From Deltaproteobacteria bacterium (GTDB lineage Bacteria; Desulfobacterota; Desulfobaccia; Desulfobaccales; 0-14-0-80-60-11): a DNA stretch of 41,831 nucleotides. Positions 24,430-32,123 of this stretch are shown here, one piece after another; the first letter of the stretch is position 1; every line of letters begins with the position of its first letter. Below the pieces are notes generated by a model. The model worked only from the letters and a program-made list of their open reading frames with translations. It had not been told where the DNA came from and searched no databases. The translations under genes and the position numbers were made by a program. The stretch covers positions 1 to 41,831 of the forward strand of contig JAKAKP010000142.1 of assembly GCA_021813445.1 (NCBI GenBank). The letters run 5' to 3'.

Positions 24430-25431
24430 TTATTTCCCTTTCCCTCCCCCCACCAGCCACTCCTTGAACTGCGTCTTAGGTGCGGTGGTCAGGTGGATGA
24501 GCGCGGTCCCGCCGTCCCCCTGCACCTCCACGGCCACTGGCGTCTCCGGGGGAGCGTCGCTGTAAGCCCCGGCCAGGCCTGCGGCCACCTCCAGATCGGC
24601 GGCCGCAGCACCGCCCGGCACCAGGACCAGGGGGCCGGGGTGGCACCTGACCTTGAGCAGCCGGTCACCCGGGGTGATCAGCCCTTCCAGGGCCTCATTG
24701 TCCCTTTGGGTGCGTCCCACCACGGCCTTGGCCCCGCCGGGGAGGCGAAAATGGCGGCCCCATTTCAGCAATTCCAGATCCCGGCGGGATACTTCCCCTT
24801 GGTGGCGCAAAATCTCCTTGAGGCGGGCGGCATAGCCCGGATCGGTGAGGAGGCAGCCCCCCGCGGGTGCGGGATAACTGGTAATGCCGTAGGCCGCGGC
24901 CAGGGCGATCTGGGCTTTGCGGCTGCGGCCGTTTAAGTCCAGGAGCTTTTCCCGGTCCACCCAGCCCAGGAGTTCCGGCCGTGTGGGCGCCAGCAGTTTG
25001 GCGCTCAAAGGCCGCAGCAGCAGCTCCGGGACCCCGGAATCCCGGGCGATGAGGTTCAAGGAATTCCGGTGCTGGCTCATGGGCCGCTGGCCCAGGACCT
25101 CGCCGGTGAAGAGAAAGTCGAAGCCCTCCGGCTCCAGCATGGCTGCGGCTTCCCGGAGCATCAACAGGTGGCAGTCGATGCAGGGATTATGGCCCCGGCC
25201 GAAACCGTGAGGCGGGGCGTAGATCAGGGGCAAAAACTTGTCCGTGAAATCCCGCACTATCAGGGGCAGCTGCAAATGGGCCGCGGATTGCCGGGCCTTT
25301 TCCGGCCCGAAGAAAGGAGTGACGAAAAAAATGCCGGTAACCTCCAGGCCCTGGGCTCGAAGGACCGTGGCCGCCAGCATGCTGTCCAGGCCCCCGGAGA
25401 AAAGCCCCAGGCCGCGTCTGCGCTTTTCCAT
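24430..25431 (-). CDS. PP-loop ATPase, MnmA/ThiI-like tRNA thiolation family
   Basis: About 333 residues from MEKRRRGLGLFSGGLDSMLA. The PP-loop SGGLDSM adenylates a substrate. HNPCIDCH and GGCLLTDPG supply conserved cysteines, as in tRNA thiouridylases that use a persulfide or metal cluster. The central EVLGQRPMSQHRNSLNLIAR resembles the MnmA-like group. A C-terminal domain of about 110 residues (WGRHFRLPGGAKAVVGRTQR, DNEALEGLITPGDRLLKVRC) may bind RNA and differs from MnmA. I can call it only a tRNA-thiolation-like enzyme; the modified base is not determined. The frame also allows a TTG at 25443. Confidence 0.8.
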   Translation of the reverse strand: MEKRRRGLGLFSGGLDSMLAATVLRAQGLEVTGIFFVTPFFGPEKARQSAAHLQLPLIVRDFTDKFLPLIYAPPHGFGRGHNPCIDCHLLMLREAAAMLEPEGFDFLFTGEVLGQRPMSQHRNSLNLIARDSGVPELLLRPLSAKLLAPTRPELLGWVDREKLLDLNGRSRKAQIALAAAYGITSYPAPAGGCLLTDPGYAARLKEILRHQGEVSRRDLELLKWGRHFRLPGGAKAVVGRTQRDNEALEGLITPGDRLLKVRCHPGPLVLVPGGAAAADLEVAAGLAGAYSDAPPETPVAVEVQGDGGTALIHLTTAPKTQFKEWLVGGGKGK

Positions 25432-25495
25432 AATTTTCAGCAAGTGCTCCCAGTTATAACCATCGCCAAAAGCTTTTCCCGATTGGCAACACGTG

Positions 25496-25523
25496 GCAGG
25501 GGCACAACTTGCTGTGCCCCTGC
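25496..25523. repeat. Perfect 11-bp palindrome
   Basis: GCAGGGGCACA (25496-25506), loop ACTTGC, TGTGCCCCTGC (25513-25523), followed by TTTATATTTTG. It lies between two divergent genes, so a terminator role is unlikely. The words resemble a dispersed repeat. Confidence 0.7.
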
Positions 25524-25681
25524 TTTATATTTTGTCAGGAATATCCAGGATGTAACCAGAACTATTCTAAGTGGGAAATGTTCCTGTTAATATTATAAAG
25601 AATAATTCGGCTTAACGGTATGAAGATTTTTTATCTGGCAAATCTCTAACTGCTGCTCTTTTGCAGAGGCATCGAGGGCAT

Positions 25682-26479
25682 ATGAAAAAAGTGGGACTGG
25701 CGCTGGGCGGCGGCGGCGCCAAAGGGATCAGCCATATTGCTTTTCTCCAGGCCCTGGATGAACTAGGGGTGCGGCCCGCAGTCATCGCCGGGACCAGCAT
25801 CGGCGCGGTCATCGGCGGCTTATATGCCGCGGGCGTCTCCGGGAGCCAACTGGAAGAATTGGTCAAAAACCTGGGCCTCATGGACCTCACCAAGATGGTC
25901 CTGGACTTCTCCATCCTCAGCAATTCCGCCATTTACAAGGGCAAGGGCATAGAAGAGTTTCTCTCCCGGGAGATTCCGGCCCAGACCTTTGAGGAAATGG
26001 AGGTCCCCCTGAAAGTGGTGGCCACGGACTTCTGGAGCCGCAAGGAAGTAGTCTTCAGCCGCGGCCCCCTGATGCCCGCGATCCGGGCCTCCATGGCCAT
26101 GCCCGCGCTGTTCGAACCGGTGCAGCTCAACGGCAGGATTCTCATTGACGGCGGTGCGGTCAATCCCCTGCCCTATGATCTCCTGCGCCAGGAATGCGAG
26201 GTGACCATTGCCATCGATGTCTCCGGGGAAAAGACGCAGCCGCCCCACAACCCGGTTCCCAATATGGTGGAAAGCATCCTCTCCACCTTCCAGATTATGC
26301 AGGCCTCCATCGTGGCGGCCAAGAAGCAGGTCTCCCCGCCCTCCATCTATGTCAAACCTGCGCTGACCAATATCCGGGTCCTGGACTTTTACCGCTATAA
26401 AGAGATTTTGGCGGGAGTGCAAGAAGAGGTGCAGGAGTTCAAGGAGACCTTGATAAAGCTCTTTGAGGGTCGAGATTGA
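25682..26479 (+). CDS. Patatin-like phospholipase (RssA/YchK type)
   Basis: A 265-residue cytoplasmic protein with the patatin fold: oxyanion-hole glycine run ALGGGGAKGISHIAFLQALD, nucleophile elbow GTSIGAVIGG with S39, and catalytic DGGAVNPLP with D156. VATDFWSRKEVVFSRGPLMP and IRASMAMPALFEPV are typical of this bacterial subgroup. The length fits it. It is likely to cleave acyl esters of membrane lipids; the physiological substrate is unknown. GAGGG lies 3-4 bases before ATG 25682. The frame opens at 25661 without useful sequence. It is immediately upstream of the tRNA-Ser gene. Confidence 0.9.
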   Translation: MKKVGLALGGGGAKGISHIAFLQALDELGVRPAVIAGTSIGAVIGGLYAAGVSGSQLEELVKNLGLMDLTKMVLDFSILSNSAIYKGKGIEEFLSREIPAQTFEEMEVPLKVVATDFWSRKEVVFSRGPLMPAIRASMAMPALFEPVQLNGRILIDGGAVNPLPYDLLRQECEVTIAIDVSGEKTQPPHNPVPNMVESILSTFQIMQASIVAAKKQVSPPSIYVKPALTNIRVLDFYRYKEILAGVQEEVQEFKETLIKLFEGRD

Positions 26480-26513
26480 CAGCCCCTGGCCCCGATGCTA
26501 AAAATGTAAGCGC

Positions 26514-26600
26514 GGAGGGATGGCCGAGTGGTTTAAGGCGGCGGTCTTGAAAACCGCAGACCGATGAGGTCCGGGAGTTCGAATCTCTCTCCCTCCGCCA
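26514..26600 (+). tRNA. tRNA-Ser (anticodon UGA)
   Basis: 87 bases. Acceptor GGAGGGA (26514-26520) pairs with TCCCTCC (26590-26596), followed by discriminator G and an encoded CCA (26598-26600). The D-arm begins TGGCCGAGTGGTTTAAGGC. The anticodon stem GCGGT/ACCGC holds the loop CTTGAAA with anticodon TGA (26548-26550). A long variable arm (GACCGATGAGGTC) and T-arm with GTTCGAATC follow, as expected for class II tRNA-Ser. Confidence 0.97.
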
Positions 26601-27130
26601 TATAATAACCTATATTATCAATGACTTAGCTTTATGCAAAACTGCTAAGACACCGCGTGCAAACCGCGTGCAATCGCCTTTGCCCCAACAATAGCCCCCA
26701 CCTCAGAATCATCCAGCAGAAACCTTTCCACCGCTGCTATCATTCCATGGGTTTGCAGGGATAATCATAGCTGCGCAAGACCGCCCCCTGGGTGTCGCTG
26801 TCCACACCTCAGCATAAAAAATCTTAGGTCTCATTCACGACATGGCTTGGACGAAAAGCCGATAAGGCATGAACCCTGAATAGCTACTTCTGCGCAGAAT
26901 TATCAGCAGCCCCTGATTCTCGGGCCTTCCAATCACCAGCGGCTAATCTTGACACGGTGATCTAAACCCCTACCTTATAAATATTCCTTGCTGCCCGGTT
27001 TTCTAATCGGGTTACGATCCTGAACCCTCCAGCACCCACAAGAACCGGGTCAAGTGGCTTTGAGAACCCGGGCTTTCAGATCACCGGGTTTGATAAATAT
27101 CGTAACGCCCTTTGAGACCTTGGGGGATTA
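26601..27130. other. 530-base region without an intact gene between tRNA-Ser and cyoA
   Basis: It holds a perfect 11-bp tandem duplication (ACCGCGTGCAA at 26652-26662 and 26663-26673) and a possible coding remnant on the minus strand. From 26990 to 27090 there are several ACCGGGT / ACCCGGG words that could fold. TTGACA lies at 26949-26954, with TATAAA at 26976-26981, spacing 21. This is a poor but possible promoter for the cyo operon. No duplicate of the tRNA 3' end was seen. Confidence 0.6.
26645..26764 (-). pseudogene. Possible degraded coding remnant next to tRNA-Ser
   Basis: The minus-strand frame ending at TAG 26645 reads 39 residues with protein-like composition (including MIAAVERFLLDDSEVGAIVG). 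Just upstream, a second frame reads DTQGAVLRSYDYPCKPME before a stop. A frameshift would join them. I do not recognise the family. An integrase or other mobile-element end would fit the site beside a tRNA, but this is only a guess. Confidence 0.25.
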
Positions 27131-28057
27131 ATGAAGAGAAAGAAATACTTTGTTCTTGCCAGCTTGCTATCCTTCTGGGCGTTAGCCTTCCTCGTAGGTT
27201 GCAGCAGGGTAGTCTTGTTCGACCCCAAAGGACCCATTGGCGAGGCGGAGCGATTCGTCATTATTGCCGCCATCGTGCTCATGGCGATCGTCGTCATTCC
27301 CGTCTTCTTCATGGCTTTCTGGTTTCCCCGCAAGTACCGGGCATCCAACACCGCCGCGACTTACCTGCCGAAATGGAGTTATTCCGGCAAAATCGATTTT
27401 TTCATGTGGGCGGTGCCCTTTACCATTGTCATTGTTCTGGCGATTCTGGCCTGGACCACGACCCATGCTCTGGATCCTTATAAGCCCATCCCGGCCGCGA
27501 GCAAACCCATAAACATCGAAGCCATCTCCCTGGATTGGAAGTGGCTCTTCATCTACCCGGAGGAAAATATCGCCACTGTCAATGAAATCACCTTTCCCGT
27601 TGAGGCGCCGCTTAGCTTCAGGATCACCTCGGACACCGTCATGACTTCCTTCTTCATCCCTCAGCTCGGCAGCCAGATGTACGCCATGGCCGGCATGCAA
27701 ACCCGCTTGCACCTCCTGGCCGATAAACCGGGCACTTTTGCCGGTCAAAATCAGCAAATCAGCGGTATCGGCTTCTCTGATATGTATTTCCAGGCCCATG
27801 CGGTTTCCCCTGCAGAATTTCAAGCGTGGCTGCAAAAGGTCCGGCAATCTCAGGAAAAGCTTGATCTTAACCGCTATGAACAGCTCGCCAAGCCGCAGGC
27901 CGGCTACCACCCCGTGACCTATTTTTCCGCAGTCAAACCCGGTCTGTTTGAGGATATCGTGCGCAAATACGATCCGGCCTGGAAGGAACACCCCATGCCC
28001 ATGAGCCGAGGCCCCCTTTCCACCCGCGCAGGAACCGAAGTGGCGGAGGGAAATTGA
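27131..28057 (+). CDS. cyoA: Cytochrome bo quinol oxidase subunit II
   Basis: A 308-residue lipoprotein: signal peptide with lipobox LVGC, acylated Cys24. Two membrane helices (about 40-65 and 92-113) are followed by a periplasmic cupredoxin-like domain. [40 protein letters not shown] and [20 protein letters not shown] are typical of CyoA. The CuA ligands of cytochrome c oxidases (CxxxC with H and M) are absent, so quinol rather than cytochrome c is the donor. GGGGG lies about 5 bases before ATG 27131. It is the first gene of a compact five-gene operon. Confidence 0.95.
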   Translation: MKRKKYFVLASLLSFWALAFLVGCSRVVLFDPKGPIGEAERFVIIAAIVLMAIVVIPVFFMAFWFPRKYRASNTAATYLPKWSYSGKIDFFMWAVPFTIVIVLAILAWTTTHALDPYKPIPAASKPINIEAISLDWKWLFIYPEENIATVNEITFPVEAPLSFRITSDTVMTSFFIPQLGSQMYAMAGMQTRLHLLADKPGTFAGQNQQISGIGFSDMYFQAHAVSPAEFQAWLQKVRQSQEKLDLNRYEQLAKPQAGYHPVTYFSAVKPGLFEDIVRKYDPAWKEHPMPMSRGPLSTRAGTEVAEGN

Positions 28058-28058
28058 G

Positions 28059-30083
28059 ATGTTTGGCAAGTTAAGCCTGGCCGCGATTCCGTACCATAAT
28101 CTGATCACGATAAGTGCCGTAATTGGATCGGTAATCCTGGGCCTGGTGATCCTGGGCCTGATCACTTACTACCGGAAATGGACCTACCTGTACCAGGAAT
28201 GGCTGACCAGCCTCGACCATAAAAAGATCGGCATCATGTACATTATCCTCGCCCTGGTCATGCTGCTGCGGGGGTTCTCCGACGCCATTCTGATGCGCTC
28301 GCAGCAGGCCGTGGCCGCGGGCGGCCACCTGGGCTTTTTGACCCCTGAGCACTTTAATCAGATATTCAGCGCCCACGGCTCTATCATGATCATTTTCATG
28401 GCCATGCCCTTTCTGGCGGGATTGATGAATATCGTGGTGCCCCAGCAAATCGGGGCCCGGGATGTGGCCTTCCCCTTTTTGAATTCGGTCAGTCTCTGGC
28501 TTACCGCGGCCGGGGCGATGCTGATCATGGTGTCTTTGGGCGTGGGTGATTTTTCCAAAGCCGGATGGTCGGGATATACCCCCCTCACCGAAAAAGCATA
28601 CAGTCCCGGCGTCGGGGTGGACTATTGGATCTGGGCCTTCCAGGTCGCGGGGATCGGCTCGACCCTGACCGGCATCAATTTTCTCGTCACCATCCTGAAA
28701 ATGCGGGCTCCCGGCCTGACGCCCATGCGCCTGCCCCTGTTTGTGTGGACTGCCTTTTTTACCAGCGTCCTCATAGCTTGGGCCTTTCCGGTGCTGACGG
28801 TGGATCTGGCCCTGATAACCCTCGACCGCTACCTGGGTATGCATTTTTTCACCAACGACCTCGGCGGCAACATGATGATGTATGCCAACCTCTTCTGGAC
28901 CTGGGGGCATCCCGAGGTTTATATCGTCATCCTGCCTGCCTTCGGAGTCTTTTCGGAGGTCGCCGCCACTTTTTCCGGAAAACGGTTGTTCGGTTACCGG
29001 TCCCTGGTCTATGCCACGGCAGCCATTACGATTCTCTCCTTTTGCGTATGGGTGCATCATTTCTTCACCATGGGCGCCGGGCCGAACGTCAATATCTTTT
29101 TCGGGATTGCCACCATGCTCATTGCCATCCCCACCGGGGTGAAGATTTTCAACTGGCTTTTCACCATGTATCGCGGCCGGATCAGGTTTACCCCGCCGAT
29201 TTACTGGACCCTGGGGTTCATCGTGACCTTCAGCGTCGGCGGGGCCGCTGGCGTATTAATGGCGGTACCGCCTGCGGATTACGTGCTGCACAACAGCTTG
29301 TTTCTGATCGCGCATTTCCACACTATGCTGATCCCCGGGACGTTATTCGGCTTTATGGCAGGTTATTATTATTGGTTTCCCAAGGCCATGGGCTTTCGTT
29401 TGCAGGAAGATTGGGGCAAACGCGCCTTCTGGTGCTGGGTGATCGGCTTTTATCTGGCCTTTATTCCCCTCTATATCCTGGGCTTCATGGGCATGCCCCG
29501 GCGCCTGCAGCATTATGTCAACCCGGCCTGGCACCCCTGGCTGCTCGTTGCTGCCTTGGGTACGGCCGTGATCGGGCTGGGCCTCGTCTTTCTGGTCATT
29601 CAACTGGTCGTCAGCATCAGGAATCGCCAGATCCTCAGTGATGCCACCGGGGATCCCTGGGACGGCCGCACCCTGGAGTGGCTGACCTCTTCTCCGCCGC
29701 CGGCCTATAACTTCCCGACAATCCCCGTAGTGGCAGACATCGATGCCTTTATGGACCTGAAAGAAAAGGGGATTGCCTATCAGCGGCCGGAGCAATATCG
29801 CGACATCGAGATGCCGAAAAACGCGCCCCACGGCTTAATCATCGGCGCCTTGACCTTCCTCTGCGGATTTGCCCTGATCTGGCACATCTGGTGGCTGGCC
29901 ATCCTGGCCGCCCTGGGTCTCCTGGGCACGGTCATTGCCCGCGCCTGGGACGATGACCTCTATGAAACCATACCCGCGGCCGAGGTCCAGCGGCTCGAAG
30001 ATGAACGCTATCAACGGTTGGCCGCCACGCAAAGAAATCTCGCAGACCAACAGGCCATCCCAGAACCTGTGCCGGAGGGGTAA
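28059..30083 (+). CDS. cyoB: Cytochrome bo quinol oxidase subunit I
   Basis: A 674-residue catalytic subunit that reduces O2 to water and pumps protons. Residues line up in number with E. coli CyoB. Low-spin heme ligands are H106 and H421; the high-spin heme ligand is H419; CuB ligands are H284, H333 and H334, with Y288. The D-channel has D135 and E286, the K-channel K362. Quinol-site residues R71, D75, H98 and Q101 are all present. About 15 membrane helices. The extra N- and C-terminal helices compared with cytochrome c oxidase are there. GGAGGG lies 8 bases before ATG 28059; the start is 1 base after the cyoA stop. Confidence 0.98.
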   Translation: MFGKLSLAAIPYHNLITISAVIGSVILGLVILGLITYYRKWTYLYQEWLTSLDHKKIGIMYIILALVMLLRGFSDAILMRSQQAVAAGGHLGFLTPEHFNQIFSAHGSIMIIFMAMPFLAGLMNIVVPQQIGARDVAFPFLNSVSLWLTAAGAMLIMVSLGVGDFSKAGWSGYTPLTEKAYSPGVGVDYWIWAFQVAGIGSTLTGINFLVTILKMRAPGLTPMRLPLFVWTAFFTSVLIAWAFPVLTVDLALITLDRYLGMHFFTNDLGGNMMMYANLFWTWGHPEVYIVILPAFGVFSEVAATFSGKRLFGYRSLVYATAAITILSFCVWVHHFFTMGAGPNVNIFFGIATMLIAIPTGVKIFNWLFTMYRGRIRFTPPIYWTLGFIVTFSVGGAAGVLMAVPPADYVLHNSLFLIAHFHTMLIPGTLFGFMAGYYYWFPKAMGFRLQEDWGKRAFWCWVIGFYLAFIPLYILGFMGMPRRLQHYVNPAWHPWLLVAALGTAVIGLGLVFLVIQLVVSIRNRQILSDATGDPWDGRTLEWLTSSPPPAYNFPTIPVVADIDAFMDLKEKGIAYQRPEQYRDIEMPKNAPHGLIIGALTFLCGFALIWHIWWLAILAALGLLGTVIARAWDDDLYETIPAAEVQRLEDERYQRLAATQRNLADQQAIPEPVPEG

Positions 30084-30086
30084 CTG

Positions 30087-30701
30087 ATGACCACTGAGGC
30101 TACGACCATCGCCGCCGCTCAGAACGCCGAAATTGCACACCCCGATACCCTGGCCATACAGACCTTTGGGTTTTGGATCTATCTAATGAGCGATCTCATC
30201 ATCTTTGCCACGCTCTTCGCGACTTTTGCCGTCTTCAGCCGCAGCTATGCCGGCGGACCCACGGGGAAGGAATTGTTTGACCTGCCTTACCTGTTGGGTG
30301 AAACTTTGTTTCTGCTGTGCAGCAGCTTCACCTATGGTCTGGTCATGCTGGCCGTGCACGACGGCAAGAAGAAGCGGGTGCTGTTGGGACTCGCGGTCAC
30401 CTTTCTTCTGGGGCTGGGATTCGTCTCCATGGAAATCCTTGAGTTCCATCGTTTGATTGTCGCGGGTCATGGGCCGGACCGCAGCGCCTTCCTTTCGAGT
30501 TTTTTCACGCTGGTGGGGACGCACGGCACCCATGTGACTTTCGGGCTGATCTGGATGGCGGTCATGATGGGCCAAGTCGCGGTCAAAGGGTTGACCTCTC
30601 CGGTGCAATCACGGCTGCTGCGCCTGAGCATGTTCTGGCATTTTCTGGACCTCATCTGGATCGGCATCTTCAGTCTCGTCTACCTGATGGGAGTGGTGTA
30701 A
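30087..30701 (+). CDS. cyoC: Cytochrome bo quinol oxidase subunit III
   Basis: 204 residues with five membrane helices. The N-terminus EIAHPDTLAIQTFGFWIYLM and the later LGLGFVSMEILEFHRLIVAG and TLVGTHGTHVTFGLIWMAVM are characteristic of subunit III. It has no redox centre and stabilises the oxidase core. ATG 30087 follows the cyoB stop by 3 bases, with GGAGGGG upstream inside cyoB, so translation is coupled. Confidence 0.95.
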   Translation: MTTEATTIAAAQNAEIAHPDTLAIQTFGFWIYLMSDLIIFATLFATFAVFSRSYAGGPTGKELFDLPYLLGETLFLLCSSFTYGLVMLAVHDGKKKRVLLGLAVTFLLGLGFVSMEILEFHRLIVAGHGPDRSAFLSSFFTLVGTHGTHVTFGLIWMAVMMGQVAVKGLTSPVQSRLLRLSMFWHFLDLIWIGIFSLVYLMGVV

Positions 30702-31028
30702 ATGAATCAAGCACCTAGCGAGAGCATCGGCGTCAGCAGGGGCAGCCTTAAGTCGTACCTGACCGGCTTCGTCCTGGCCCTGATTCTCACCGCCATTCCC
30801 TTTGCCTTGGTGATGCGCGGCGCCTGGTCCCCCGCGGCCACCCTGGCCGGCATAATCATTGCGGGCATCGTCCAGATCCTGGTGCACCTGCACTATTTCC
30901 TGCATCTGGACACTTCCTCGGCGGCGCGCTGGAACGTGCTGGCCCTGTTATTCACTTTATTGATCATGATCCTCTTCGTGGGCGGCGGCCTCTGGATCAT
31001 GTCCAACCTGAATTACCGCATGATGTGA
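30702..31028 (+). CDS. cyoD: Cytochrome bo quinol oxidase subunit IV
   Basis: 108 residues with three membrane helices: SYLTGFVLALILTAIPFALV, LAGIIIAGIVQILVHLHYFL and LLFTLLIMILFVGGGLWIMS. The LVHLHYFLHLD motif is the family signature. Its start codon directly abuts the cyoC stop codon. It aids assembly of the CuB site and the complex. The stop lies in the phrase GCATGATGTGAG, which recurs 37 bases later at the cyoE start. Confidence 0.95.
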   Translation: MNQAPSESIGVSRGSLKSYLTGFVLALILTAIPFALVMRGAWSPAATLAGIIIAGIVQILVHLHYFLHLDTSSAARWNVLALLFTLLIMILFVGGGLWIMSNLNYRMM

Positions 31029-31067
31029 GGTTAGCGTGCAGCTATCAGCTTTAAGCATGATGTGAGC

Positions 31068-31967
31068 ATGCCTGGAAAGCTAAAACACTATTTGCTCGTG
31101 GCCAAGCCGGGGATCATCGGCGGCAACCTGATCTCCGCGGCTGCCGGCTTTTTTCTGGCCGCCAAAGGGCAAGTCGAGGGCGTCTCTCTCCCGGCGACAC
31201 TCATGGGCATCTGCCTGGTGGTGGCTTCCGGCTGCGTTTTCAACAACTGTGTCGATAGAAACATGGACCGGAAAATGCTGCGGACCCGCCGCCGCGCCCT
31301 GGCCCAGGGGCTCATCTCCCTGCGGAGCGCCCTGGCCTATGCCACGCTCTTGGGCCTGGCGGGCCTGGCCCTGCTCTGGGCGGCCACCAACCCCATGGCC
31401 GTGGTCATCGTGCTGGCGGGGCTAGTGATTTATGTGGGCGTATACAGCCTGTACCTGAAGCGCCATTCCGTCTACGCCGCCTTGATCGGCAGTCTGGCGG
31501 GGGCCGCACCGCCCCTGGCGGGCTATTGCGCGGTCACCGGCCGCTTCGACCTGGGGGCCTGGATCTTATTGGCGGTCTTCAGCCTCTGGCAGTTGCCTCA
31601 CTGCTACGCCATCGCGGTCTTGCGGTTTGATGATTACCGGGCTGCAGGCATCCCGGTGCTGCCGGTCAGGCAGGGAACCGCCGCGGCCCAAAGGCATATG
31701 GTGGGCTATATCCTGGCCTTTATGGCCGCCGCGCTGATGCTCACCTTCGGGGGGTACACCGGTTACCGCACCTTGGCGGTGGCACTCGTGTTGGGCCTGT
31801 CCTGGCTGTATCTGGCCCGGCCGGGCTATCAGGCAGCCGATGAGCGGCTTTGGGCCAAAAAGCTTTTTATTTTCTCCATTCTGACCATCTTCATTCTGAG
31901 CCTCATGATGTCCATTGATTTCACCGCGCCTGTCCCGCGAGAAATGCTTTTGAGCTATGCTCCGTAA
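31068..31967 (+). CDS. cyoE: Protoheme IX farnesyltransferase (heme O synthase)
   Basis: About 300 residues with seven to nine membrane helices. It adds a farnesyl group to heme B to give heme O, the high-spin heme of the oxidase. The first prenyl-diphosphate motif is [20 protein letters not shown]. The conserved [20 protein letters not shown] and [20 protein letters not shown] follow, and the second motif region [16 protein letters not shown] is present. The start is ATG 31068, or GTG 31062; the ribosome binding site is weak for both. It needs farnesyl diphosphate, which IspA and Dxs elsewhere in this window would supply. Confidence 0.95.
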   Translation: MPGKLKHYLLVAKPGIIGGNLISAAAGFFLAAKGQVEGVSLPATLMGICLVVASGCVFNNCVDRNMDRKMLRTRRRALAQGLISLRSALAYATLLGLAGLALLWAATNPMAVVIVLAGLVIYVGVYSLYLKRHSVYAALIGSLAGAAPPLAGYCAVTGRFDLGAWILLAVFSLWQLPHCYAIAVLRFDDYRAAGIPVLPVRQGTAAAQRHMVGYILAFMAAALMLTFGGYTGYRTLAVALVLGLSWLYLARPGYQAADERLWAKKLFIFSILTIFILSLMMSIDFTAPVPREMLLSYAP

Positions 31968-32123
31968 TCCCCACCGCGGTACCTAGAAATTAGATGCGCC
32001 TTAGGGGTCAATTATCCGCCCCTCGCGGCGCAGTATCTCCTCTGATTTTCCCTCCCTTGATCGGCCGTGGCCCAGTGATTAATTTTTGAAAGGCAACTGA
32101 TTTCGATATATGCAGAGGGTGTG

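Noticed and set aside
26949-26981. Promoter TTGACA ... TATAAA before cyoA
   Set aside because: The spacing of 21 bases is outside the normal range and about 150 bases separate it from cyoA; not listed as a feature.
26514-27130. Phage or island attachment site at tRNA-Ser
   Set aside because: No second copy of the tRNA 3' end and no intact integrase was found within the window; kept only as a possibility in the findings.
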